A DNA stretch of 17,654 nucleotides, taken from positions 1 through 17,654 of the forward strand of contig DIFE01000046.1 in the NCBI GenBank assembly GCA_002418985.1, in the 5' to 3' direction. Shown here one piece after another: positions 6,841 to 13,327 of the stretch. A program made the translations under genes and the position numbers. Position 1 is the stretch's first letter; each line of letters starts with the position of its first letter. The notes under the pieces were generated by a model that made no database searches, had not been told where the DNA came from, and saw nothing but the letters and a program-made list of their open reading frames with translations. Origin of the DNA: Deltaproteobacteria bacterium UBA5756 (GTDB taxonomy: Bacteria; Desulfobacterota; Syntrophorhabdia; Syntrophorhabdales; Syntrophorhabdaceae).

Positions 6841-6877
6841 TCCACCTTATTACGAATATCCCACTTGTCTGCAAAAT

Positions 6878-6891
6878 GGACCGGCCGGTCC
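6878..6891. promoter_or_regulatory. 14-bp perfect palindrome, candidate operator
   Basis: GGACCGGCCGGTCC is a perfect 14-bp palindrome in the divergent space between the regulator and UPF0280 genes, about 40 bp upstream of the regulator's -35 box. It may bind a dimeric regulator. A short GC-rich palindrome can also arise by chance. Confidence 0.35.
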
Positions 6892-6901
6892 CGCGCCGCA
6901 C

Positions 6902-6925
6902 GCGTGACGCCCCGGCGCTTCACGC
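6902..6925. promoter_or_regulatory. inverted repeat in divergent region
   Basis: GCGTGA (6902-6907) and TCACGC (6920-6925) are perfect 6-bp arms around a GC-rich 12-bp centre. It lies about 30 bp upstream of the -35 box for UPF0280, a usual position for an activator or repressor site. Confidence 0.35.
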
Positions 6926-6953
6926 CTTGTATCCCGAGTCTTCACGACATTCG

Positions 6954-6982
6954 TTGACAGCCACCCATGTTCCTGATATATT
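6954..6982 (+). promoter_or_regulatory. strong sigma70 promoter of the UPF0280 operon
   Basis: A perfect TTGACA (6954-6959) is followed after 17 nt by TATATT (6977-6982), a 5/6 match to TATAAT. Transcription would begin near 6989, leaving a leader of about 38 nt before the UPF0280 start at 7027. Confidence 0.8.
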
Positions 6983-7002
6983 TACAAATATTGTATCCAT
7001 AC
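6983..7002. promoter_or_regulatory. overlapping palindromes at the transcription start
   Basis: TACAA-ATA-TTGTA (6983-6995) is a perfect inverted repeat just downstream of the -10 box. GTAT-CC-ATAC (6993-7002) overlaps its end. Their position over the predicted +1 suits a repressor operator controlling the UPF0280 operon. Confidence 0.4.
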
Positions 7003-7026
7003 GGACCGTCAGCGTGACACGTCAGC

Positions 7027-7749
7027 ATGTATGAAGAAAGATTCTATCGCCGGATATCACAACCTGCCGAGCTCGTTTGCTATGAGGTAAAACACAGGGA
7101 AACAGATTTGTTCTGCTGTACATCGTGCGATCTCGGCCCTTTCATAAAGGAACGTGTCTTCTTTTACCGCAACCAGCTCGAGGAATATATACGGCTGAAG
7201 CCTTTTTTTCAGGAGAGCCTGGTGCCCGTCCCGAAGGACCGCCTGGCCCCATCCATAATCCGTGAAATGATCGAGGCATCGGCCGTGATCGGGGTCGGGC
7301 CGATGGCCACCGTCGCCGGCGCCGTGGCCGAGTTCACGGGCCGGGATATCATGTCTCTCACGGAAGACTTCATCATCGAGAACGGCGGCGACATCTATCT
7401 GAGAGCTTCGGCGGAGCGCACCATACAGGTCCATGCCGGCGTTTCACCTTTCAGTGAACGGATCGGTATCAAGATCCATCCCGGACCGGAGCCCCGGGGA
7501 GTGTGCACCTCGTCGGGAACCGTGGGCCACTCCTTGAGCTTCGGCAACGCGGACGCGGTTTGCGTGTTGGGCCACTCCTGTCTCTTTGCCGATGGACTTG
7601 CAACTTACCTCGGTAATATTGTAAAAAAGAAGGACGATATTGCTGACGCCGTCGAGCAAGGACAGCAGTTCCCCGGTATAACGGGGATATTGATCATCCT
7701 CGGCGATCAGTTCGCTGCCTGGGGTGATCTCGATATCGTCGAACTATAA
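7027..7749 (+). CDS. UPF0280 (COG2122) family protein
   Basis: A 240-residue protein of the UPF0280/COG2122 family, distantly ApbE-like. Markers are IENGGDIYL (117-125, like the ApbE NGGD motif), PSIIREMIEASAVIGVGPMATVAGA (76-100) and VCTSSGTVGHSLSFGNADAV (159-178). An N-terminal cysteine group (C18, C30, C31, C34) is notable for a protein linked to sulfur or metal. In methanogens, members of this family were implicated genetically in sulfide-dependent homocysteine formation, together with NIL-ferredoxin and COG1900 proteins; that is from memory of the literature. The next gene here is a NIL-ferredoxin, which supports the same pathway. The start at 7027 lacks a clear Shine-Dalgarno but fits the promoter at 6954. 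Biochemistry is not established. Confidence 0.88.
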   Translation: MYEERFYRRISQPAELVCYEVKHRETDLFCCTSCDLGPFIKERVFFYRNQLEEYIRLKPFFQESLVPVPKDRLAPSIIREMIEASAVIGVGPMATVAGAVAEFTGRDIMSLTEDFIIENGGDIYLRASAERTIQVHAGVSPFSERIGIKIHPGPEPRGVCTSSGTVGHSLSFGNADAVCVLGHSCLFADGLATYLGNIVKKKDDIADAVEQGQQFPGITGILIILGDQFAAWGDLDIVEL

Positions 7750-7797
7750 ATCCGCGAGTCTGCCCGGCAAGGCTCAAGAGAATACGCGAGGACCAGC

Positions 7798-8208
7798 ATG
7801 AAGAAGAGGATCATTCTCCGCTTTAAGAAAGATACCATCGACAAGCCTATCGTTTACCGGCTCGTCAAGGATTTCAACCTTGTTTTCAACATCCTGAGGG
7901 CAAATATATCCCCGAAGGCGGAGTCCATGATGGTCATCGAGGTCGAAGGAACAGAAACAAATTTCAAGAAAGGGATGAAATACCTTACGGGCCTTGACAT
8001 CGATACGGAACCCATGGAACAGGACATCAACCGGGACGAGACGAAGTGTGTTCACTGCGGCGTCTGCACCAGTGTTTGCGCCCCGGAAGCACTGTACATA
8101 AAGGACAGGAAGATAATGAAGGTGGAGTTCGACTATAATCGCTGTGTCGCCTGCGAGCTCTGCGTCCGGGTTTGTCCCGTCAAGGCGATGAACGTCTCCT
8201 TCGAGTAG
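7798..8208 (+). CDS. NIL-domain 2[4Fe-4S] ferredoxin
   Basis: The 136-residue protein joins an N-terminal NIL domain (about residues 1-75) to a two-cluster ferredoxin. Cluster ligands are C84, C87, C90, C94 (CVHCGVCTSVC, with Ala before Pro where CP is usual) plus C116, C119, C122, C126 (CVACELCVRVCP). NIL domains otherwise sit on methionine ABC transporter ATPases as substrate sensors. NIL-ferredoxins in anaerobes are tied to homocysteine formation from aspartate semialdehyde with a COG1900 sulfurtransferase, which is not in this window. GAGGA at 7788-7792 gives a good ribosome site for the ATG. It is 48 nt after UPF0280 and 3 nt before the cysteine desulfurase, so electron or sulfur transfer among these products is likely. 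Confidence 0.92.
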   Translation: MKKRIILRFKKDTIDKPIVYRLVKDFNLVFNILRANISPKAESMMVIEVEGTETNFKKGMKYLTGLDIDTEPMEQDINRDETKCVHCGVCTSVCAPEALYIKDRKIMKVEFDYNRCVACELCVRVCPVKAMNVSFE

Positions 8209-8211
8209 AAC

Positions 8212-9372
8212 GTGCCGATACCTAGGATATATTTGGACAATAACGCCACGACGCCCGTTCATCCGCAGGTGGCCGACGCCATCAGGCCGTTCCTGAACGG
8301 GCTCTTCGGAAACCCCTCAAGCCTCCATTTTGCAGGAAGAGAGGTTAGGACCTCCTATGAAGCGGCTCGCGGGCAAATTGCCGGTGCGATCGGCGCCGGG
8401 GTCGAGGAGATCGTCATTACGAGCTGCGGCAGCGAAGCCGACAATCACGCCATAAAGGGGATTGCGCTCGCGGCCGGGAAGGGCCGCATCATTACTTCAA
8501 CGGTGGAACACCCCGCGGTCCTCAACGTCTGCCGGTACCTGGAAACGAGAGGCTTCACCGTTACGTACCTTCCCGTCGACGGTCATGGCCTTGTCGACCC
8601 TGACGACGTACGGCGTTCCATCACGAAAGACACCATTCTGATCTCCATCATGTACGCCAATAACGAGACAGGCACGGTAATGCCCGTTGGTGATATAGCC
8701 CGCATCGCACGGGAAAAGGAAATCCCTTTTCATTCCGATATGGTGCAGGCACTGGGGAAACTGGACGTCGACGTCGGAACCCTTGGCATCGATCTCGCCA
8801 GCTTTTCGGGACACAAGGTCTACGCCCCAAAGGGAGTCGGGGCGCTCTACGTCCGTGAAGGCCTTAGCCTGCACAATCTCATCCACGGGGGACACCAGGA
8901 ATCGGGGAGACGGGCCGGAACGGAGAATGTCATCGGTATCGTTGCCTTCGGCAAGGCCTGCGAGATAGCCGGAGATAAGATGGACGAACGAGGGATTGCC
9001 ATGGAGGCACTGCGCAAGCGCCTCCTGGACGGGATTCTTGAACGCATCGACCATGTGCGGCTGAACGGTCATCCCGTCCAAAGAGTATCCAATACACTGA
9101 ATCTCAGTTTCCAGTTCGTGGAATCGGAATCTCTCCTTCTCGCCCTAGACATGAAGGGCGTGGCCGTATCATCGGGGTCAGCCTGCTCGTCAGGTTCCTC
9201 CGAGCCTTCCCACGTACTCCTGGCAATGGGCATCCCGGGAGATCTCTGTCAGAGTGCTCTTCGCTTCAGCCTGGGACGCGACAACACCCGGGAGGAAATA
9301 GACTACGTCATCGATATCCTGCCCGGCATCGTAGCCAGGTTGCGCGAAATGTCACCTTTTTACAAAAGATAG
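8212..9372 (+). CDS. cysteine desulfurase (NifS/IscS type)
   Basis: This PLP enzyme removes sulfur from cysteine as a persulfide for Fe-S clusters, thiolated tRNA and other acceptors. The 386-residue sequence is a group I enzyme. It opens YLDNNATTP, has His100 (TVEH) stacking on PLP, Lys202 in SFSGHKVYAPKG forming the Schiff base, RAGTENV, and catalytic Cys325 in SSGSACSSGSSEP. All key residues are present. The start is GTG at 8212, 3 nt after the ferredoxin stop with only a weak Shine-Dalgarno, so it is probably translated by coupling. No iscU, iscA or iscR is next to it, unlike an isc operon. Here it pairs with a NIL-ferredoxin and MtaB, suggesting sulfur supply to homocysteine or tRNA modification. 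Confidence 0.93.
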   Translation: MPIPRIYLDNNATTPVHPQVADAIRPFLNGLFGNPSSLHFAGREVRTSYEAARGQIAGAIGAGVEEIVITSCGSEADNHAIKGIALAAGKGRIITSTVEHPAVLNVCRYLETRGFTVTYLPVDGHGLVDPDDVRRSITKDTILISIMYANNETGTVMPVGDIARIAREKEIPFHSDMVQALGKLDVDVGTLGIDLASFSGHKVYAPKGVGALYVREGLSLHNLIHGGHQESGRRAGTENVIGIVAFGKACEIAGDKMDERGIAMEALRKRLLDGILERIDHVRLNGHPVQRVSNTLNLSFQFVESESLLLALDMKGVAVSSGSACSSGSSEPSHVLLAMGIPGDLCQSALRFSLGRDNTREEIDYVIDILPGIVARLREMSPFYKR

Positions 9373-9382
9373 AAAAGAAATA

Positions 9383-9409
9383 GGTCTTATGGGACTTATT
9401 GGACCTACT
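9383..9409. repeat. three imperfect 9-bp tandem units with flanking inverted arms
   Basis: GGTCTTATG, GGACTTATT and GGACCTACT follow each other without gaps in the space between the desulfurase and mtaB genes. TAGGTC (9381-9386) and GACCTA (9402-9407) also form inverted 6-bp arms. It may be a short intergenic repeat found elsewhere in the genome. Confidence 0.4.
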
Positions 9410-9432
9410 AAAAGCGTTTTGTTCTCGTGACC

Positions 9433-10722
9433 ATGGAAAAGACCTTTTTCATTCATACCACCGGCTGCAAGGCCAACCAGTGGGACAGTTCCGTCATAGC
9501 CGAGAACCTGGCGAAGGCCGGGCTTGTCCCGGCGCCGATGGACCGGGCCGGTCTCGTAGTGATCAATGCCTGCACCGTTACCGGGGGGGCCGTCCGGGAC
9601 ATCCGCCGTTTTCTGAACAGGGTAAAAAGAGAGAATCCGGGAGCCAGGTGTGCCCTGGTCGGCTGTCACGGCCAGGTTTACCCCGATGATAATTTCGGGG
9701 TCGCCCTTGTTCTCGGACAGACGGAAAAATTCATTGCGGAACGTTACACGGGGCCGCGGGGAACCTTTATCACTGCCCGGGAATCTTTCAGCATCGAACA
9801 GGTGCCCCGGGAATTCACCATGGAGGGCAAGACCCGGTTTTTCTTCAAAATCCAGGATGGCTGCGACAGGTTTTGCAGCTACTGCATAGTGCCCTACGCG
9901 AGAGGCATTCCGCGCAGCAGGCCCCTTGCAGAGATACTGGACGCAATGGAAACCTTGAGGGACAAGGGGATTCAGGAGGTGGTCCTGACCGGGATCGAGA
10001 TCTCCGCCTGGAGGGACGGGCAGCGTGAATACGGCCTCACCGAGCTCATCCGTCTTCTCGAGGATGTTCCCACACCGCCCAGGATACGCCTGAGTTCCAT
10101 TGACCCCCTCATGTTCGACGGCACGTTTATCGACACCGTCGCCCGTTCACGAAAGGTAGCGAAAAGCTTTCACATTCCCCTTCAAAGTGCCTCGGACACG
10201 GTGCTGGCCGCCATGAGAAGACCCTACCGGCAAGGCGATATCCGAACAATCCTGGACGAGCTCCTGGCGAAGATCCCCGATGCGGGAATCGGCATGGACG
10301 TTATAACAGGTTTCCCGGGAGAGAACGAAGACCGCTTCCTCGAGACCGCGGCGTTCCTGGACTCCTGCGGCGCCTACTACCTCCACGTCTTCCCTTTTTC
10401 GACGCGGCCGGGCACAAAGGCGGCCCTTATGGACGGGAAGGTCCCCGAAAGCACCAAGAAAGAACGGGTCAGGATCCTCAAACGCCTCGATGCAAAGAAG
10501 CGCGAGGCATTTCACAGGCGCTTCACCGGCAGGCAAGCGCACATCATACCCGAGGGCAAGCGCTACCTCGGGCACTATATGCGGGGATATACCGACAACT
10601 ATATACCCGTTTACATCCCCTATGATAAGAAGCTTGAAAACAGGATAGTAGAGGTAACAATCGACAGGCTCGAGGGCACCCTTGTCACAGGAAGACCGAC
10701 CCCTCGTATTCCGCCGAAATGA
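9433..10722 (+). CDS. mtaB: tRNA t6A37 methylthiotransferase MtaB
   Basis: A radical-SAM methylthiotransferase that converts t6A to ms2t6A at position 37 of tRNA. The 429-residue protein has the UPF0004 domain with cluster cysteines C12 (TTGCKANQWDS), C47 (NACTVT) and C78 (VGCHGQ). The radical SAM triad follows as C144, C148, C151 (CDRFCSYC), then KSFHIPLQSASDTVL and DVITGFPGE, and a C-terminal TRAM-like region. TTGCKxNQ and NACTVT favour MtaB over MiaB or RimO. The start is the ATG at 9433; an in-frame GTG at 9427 adds two residues, and neither has a clear Shine-Dalgarno. It lies 60 nt after the cysteine desulfurase, a plausible sulfur donor. Sua5 at 1040 makes its substrate modification. 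Confidence 0.92.
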   Translation: MEKTFFIHTTGCKANQWDSSVIAENLAKAGLVPAPMDRAGLVVINACTVTGGAVRDIRRFLNRVKRENPGARCALVGCHGQVYPDDNFGVALVLGQTEKFIAERYTGPRGTFITARESFSIEQVPREFTMEGKTRFFFKIQDGCDRFCSYCIVPYARGIPRSRPLAEILDAMETLRDKGIQEVVLTGIEISAWRDGQREYGLTELIRLLEDVPTPPRIRLSSIDPLMFDGTFIDTVARSRKVAKSFHIPLQSASDTVLAAMRRPYRQGDIRTILDELLAKIPDAGIGMDVITGFPGENEDRFLETAAFLDSCGAYYLHVFPFSTRPGTKAALMDGKVPESTKKERVRILKRLDAKKREAFHRRFTGRQAHIIPEGKRYLGHYMRGYTDNYIPVYIPYDKKLENRIVEVTIDRLEGTLVTGRPTPRIPPK

Positions 10723-10785
10723 CCAAGGAACCAACGCCGACACCAGGGACTTCTCAACCTGTTGTTCGATTTTCGAGGTTCATCG

Positions 10786-10852
10786 TTGTCTTTTTTGATT
10801 GGTTATTGTAATAATGATCATCAGGTTATTGTCTTTTTCGGCTGGCTATTGG
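10786..10852. repeat. imperfect 24-bp direct repeat, period 43
   Basis: Copy one (10786-10809) and copy two (10829-10852) both begin TTGTCTTTTT and end near GGYTATTG, differing at about five positions, mainly transitions. They lie in the T-rich 161-bp gap between mtaB and yggT. No gene or clear terminator is seen there. Confidence 0.45.
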
Positions 10853-10883
10853 TTGTTATCTTTTTTACGGGGTAGGTGTGACG

Positions 10884-11180
10884 ATGTCCGGTTTCGGTGT
10901 CTTTCTCGTGTGGTTTGCCAAGGTCCTGAATGGAGCGCTTACCGTCTATTTCTGGGTGATCTTCGCCCGGGCCCTTTTTTCATGGATACGGCCGAACCCC
11001 TATAATCCCATCGTCCGAACCGTTTACAGGCTCGTGGACCCCGTTACGTACCGTATATCCAGGATCCTTCCCACCCGTTTCGGCATGGTCGATATTGCCC
11101 CCTTTTTTCTGATGCTCATTATCATCTTTCTTCAGGAGCTCGTCACGAGGCTCCTTCTCCAGCTTGCTCTCAGAGTCTGA
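10884..11180 (+). CDS. yggT: YggT family membrane protein
   Basis: A 98-residue integral membrane protein of the YggT family. There are two hydrophobic segments, about residues 4-30 and 70-95, around the family core FARALFSWIRPNPYNPIVRTVYRLVDPVTYRISRILP. YggT proteins help osmotic-shock tolerance and cell-envelope or division-site organisation in other bacteria; the mechanism is unclear. The ATG at 10884 has TAGG 7 nt upstream, and a GTG at 10878 is the alternative. It is 9 nt before yggU, a pairing conserved across many bacteria, which strengthens both calls. The AT-rich repeat-bearing gap upstream may hold its promoter, but I could not define one. Confidence 0.9.
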   Translation: MSGFGVFLVWFAKVLNGALTVYFWVIFARALFSWIRPNPYNPIVRTVYRLVDPVTYRISRILPTRFGMVDIAPFFLMLIIIFLQELVTRLLLQLALRV

Positions 11181-11189
11181 GGGACGGTC

Positions 11190-11447
11190 ATGAACGTGGA
11201 GATCAGGGTAATACCCAACGCTAAGAAAAATGCGATAACGCGTACCGGAGACGGCATCACGGTGAGACTTACGGCCCTGCCGCTGGAAGGCAGGGCGAAT
11301 GAAGAGTTGATACGCTATCTGTCGGATGTCCTCAAGGTCAGGAAATCGGCGATCAGAATCGTGAGGGGCGAGAAAAACAGACGGAAGGTCCTCGCCATCC
11401 CCATCGATGAAAAACAACTCCATACCCTTCTGGGCGACCCGGTATGA
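11190..11447 (+). CDS. yggU: DUF167 (YggU) family protein
   Basis: An 85-residue cytoplasmic protein of the DUF167/YggU family. It shows the usual VIPNAKKNAI strand, then GITVRLTALPLEGRANEELIRYLSDVL and the basic IVRGEKNRRKVLAI ending. The family fold is a small alpha/beta sheet with no established biochemical role. It is predicted to be co-transcribed with yggT, 9 nt upstream, with GAGGGA giving a good ribosome site. It ends 92 bp before the promoter of the next operon, with a hairpin just after its stop. Confidence 0.92.
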   Translation: MNVEIRVIPNAKKNAITRTGDGITVRLTALPLEGRANEELIRYLSDVLKVRKSAIRIVRGEKNRRKVLAIPIDEKQLHTLLGDPV

Positions 11448-11453
11448 ACAGTA

Positions 11454-11475
11454 CGCAAACGACCCCGGGTTTGCG
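11454..11475 (+). terminator. 7-bp hairpin after yggU
   Basis: CGCAAAC (11454-11460) pairs with GTTTGCG (11469-11475) around an 8-nt loop, 6 nt after the yggU stop codon. No T-tract follows, so it may protect the mRNA 3' end or act with Rho rather than being a strong intrinsic terminator. Confidence 0.35.
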
Positions 11476-11539
11476 CCAAAACGGTCGGCTTCAGGCCTGG
11501 TGCGAACAAAAAGGCAACAGTTACAACAGGTTAATTTCC

Positions 11540-11568
11540 TTGACAGAAAATGGTAAACTCTTTATATT
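11540..11568 (+). promoter_or_regulatory. strong promoter of the yceD-rpmF-plsX-fab operon
   Basis: A perfect TTGACA (11540-11545), a 17-nt spacer and TATATT (11563-11568, 5/6). Transcription should begin near 11575, about 21 nt before the yceD TTG start. It has the same -35, spacer and -10 as the promoter at 6954. Confidence 0.85.
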
Positions 11569-11595
11569 ATCTATCTTCAAAAGAAGGGCGGCCTT

Positions 11596-12111
11596 TTGCT
11601 AATACGACTCTCTGAAATAGAAGATGTGCTGGTCGTGAAGGGTGAGATGGATATTAAGCGATTCGCGATGACGGACGATACTGAATTCAGACTGCTTGCG
11701 CCGGTGAGTTACGAGCTTACCGTGGCGAAATTCGATGATACGGTTACGATCGAAGGACCGGTCACTGCCCGGATGTCCCTTCCCTGTTCGCGGTGCCTCG
11801 AGGACTTTGACCTCGACCTGTCTCTCAGGATGGCCATCAAGCTCACCGAAAAAAGTGAGTCCCCCGACGCCGCGGAGATGGAACTCCACAATGAGGACCT
11901 GGACGTCTATTATTACGCAGGTGACGAAATCGATCTCGATCCCTATGTTTACGAGGAAGTAATGCTCAATATGCCGATGAGACCGCTCTGCAGGGAGGAG
12001 TGCAAGGGGATCTGCCCATCCTGTGGCAAGAACAGGAACACCGAACCCTGTGATTGTCCCGAGGCACCTTTAAGCCTCTTCGGCGAAAAATTAAAATCTT
12101 TCTTAAATTGA
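11596..12111 (+). CDS. yceD: YceD family (DUF177) protein
   Basis: A 171-residue DUF177/YceD protein. Members upstream of rpmF are needed for normal 23S rRNA accumulation. The central CSRCLEDFDL (C64, C67) is the family hallmark. The C-terminus adds a metal-binding-like set, C132, C136, C140, C143, C152 and C154, around CREECKGICPSCG, which is typical of the family. The start is TTG at 11596, preceded by GAAGGGCGG; no ATG lies near it. It is the first gene after the promoter at 11540 and is 13 nt before rpmF, a conserved pairing that couples rRNA or ribosome supply to membrane lipid synthesis. Confidence 0.9.
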   Translation: MLIRLSEIEDVLVVKGEMDIKRFAMTDDTEFRLLAPVSYELTVAKFDDTVTIEGPVTARMSLPCSRCLEDFDLDLSLRMAIKLTEKSESPDAAEMELHNEDLDVYYYAGDEIDLDPYVYEEVMLNMPMRPLCREECKGICPSCGKNRNTEPCDCPEAPLSLFGEKLKSFLN

Positions 12112-12124
12112 CAAGGAGTACATT

Positions 12125-12307
12125 ATGGCCGTACCAAAACGAAAAACTGCAAAGGCAAGGCGGGACAAGAGACGCACCCATTACACGGCATCACCCGTCG
12201 CGGTCGTGGCGTGCCCGAACTGCAAAGAACCCAAACTTCCCCATGCCGTCTGTCCCAAGTGCGGAATGTACAAGGGAAAACAGTACATTGCCGTTGAGGA
12301 AGCCTGA
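12125..12307 (+). CDS. rpmF: 50S ribosomal protein L32
   Basis: The 60-residue protein is bL32: MAVPKRKTAKARRDKRR basic start, then a four-cysteine zinc ribbon (C30, C33, C43, C46: CPNC and CPKCG). AAGGAG 7 nt upstream of the ATG gives a strong ribosome site, as expected for a ribosomal protein. Because it keeps all four cysteines, it is the zinc-binding (C+) form. It sits between yceD and plsX as in many bacteria. Confidence 0.98.
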   Translation: MAVPKRKTAKARRDKRRTHYTASPVAVVACPNCKEPKLPHAVCPKCGMYKGKQYIAVEEA

Positions 12308-12313
12308 TAAGGG

Positions 12314-13324
12314 ATGATACGGATTGCCGTTGATGGAATGGGTGGCGATTTTGCGCCTCAGGAGATCGTAAGAGGGGCGCAGTCAGTTTCCCGCGAAGGT
12401 CTCGCCTCCATAGTTCTCGTCGGCGACGAAGAAAAGATGAAACCCTTTGTGACGGACCATGCAAACCTGGACATGGTCCACGCACCCGTTTGCGTGGGGA
12501 TGAACGAGGCCCCTTCGAATGCCCTCAGGAAGAAGAAGGATTCTTCCATGAACAGGGCTTTCGAATTGCACAAGGGCGGTGAGGTCCAGGCCGTCGTTTC
12601 AGCGGGAAATTCCGGCGCGGCGATGGCGTTCGCCATTTTTACCCTCGGCCGGATCCCCGGTGTGGACAGGCCCGCGATCGCAACACTCCATCCGCGCATG
12701 GGAGAAGGTGTTTCGATTCTCCTCGACGCCGGCGGCACGGTGGACTGCAAGCCCACGCACCTCGCCCAGTTTGCCCTCATGGGCAATGCCTTCGCCGCTT
12801 CCGTCCTTGGAATCGATTCCCCAAAGGTCGGTATTCTCTCGAACGGTGAGGAAGAAACCAAGGGGAACGAATTGACCCGGGAGGCCCATTCCCTTATCAA
12901 GGAACTTGGAATCAACTACCTGGGCTACGTCGAGGGGACCGACATGTACAACGGAAGGACCGACGTAGTTGTAAGCGACGGTTTCGTTGGCAACATAGCA
13001 CTCAAGATCAGCGAGGGGGTCGCCGATTTTATTTTTAAATTCTTCAAAGAAGGTATCAAGAACAGCCTTAAGGCAAGGATAGGTTACCTCCTGTTGAACG
13101 ACCTTTTCAAGGAATTCCAAAAGAAGGCGGACTATTCCGAGACCGGCGGCGCACCTCTTCTGGGGGTCGACGGGGTCTGCATCATATGTCACGGAAAATC
13201 GAACGAAAAGGCCATGCGCAATGCCATACTGCTGGCCAGAAAGTTCGTTGAAAAAGGCCTCAAGGAATCCATCAATGAGACCATGCAGGACTATCAATCG
13301 CTGCAGAAAGTAAAGGAGAGGTAA
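12314..13324 (+). CDS. plsX: phosphate acyltransferase PlsX
   Basis: PlsX makes acyl-phosphate from acyl-ACP, feeding PlsY in phospholipid synthesis. The 336-residue protein begins MIRIAVDGMGGDFAPQEIV and contains VSAGNSGAAMAF (about 94-105), LDAGGTVDCKP, and the C-terminal FVGNIALKISEG and GGAPLLGVDG segments, all PlsX markers. It starts 6 nt after rpmF with AAGGG directly against the ATG, so the start may depend on coupling. It ends 3 nt before the acyl-CoA dehydrogenase gene, which stands where fabH usually is. Confidence 0.97.
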   Translation: MIRIAVDGMGGDFAPQEIVRGAQSVSREGLASIVLVGDEEKMKPFVTDHANLDMVHAPVCVGMNEAPSNALRKKKDSSMNRAFELHKGGEVQAVVSAGNSGAAMAFAIFTLGRIPGVDRPAIATLHPRMGEGVSILLDAGGTVDCKPTHLAQFALMGNAFAASVLGIDSPKVGILSNGEEETKGNELTREAHSLIKELGINYLGYVEGTDMYNGRTDVVVSDGFVGNIALKISEGVADFIFKFFKEGIKNSLKARIGYLLLNDLFKEFQKKADYSETGGAPLLGVDGVCIICHGKSNEKAMRNAILLARKFVEKGLKESINETMQDYQSLQKVKER

Positions 13325-13327
13325 GAC

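Noticed and set aside
5960..6907. Long plus-strand ORF opposite the HTH-PBP regulator
   Set aside because: The minus frame contains recognisable HTH and PBP motifs and a good promoter; the plus frame has no motif and is an antisense shadow.
12599..13297. Long minus-strand ORF opposite plsX
   Set aside because: It is an antisense reading of a well-recognised plsX gene with no motif of its own.
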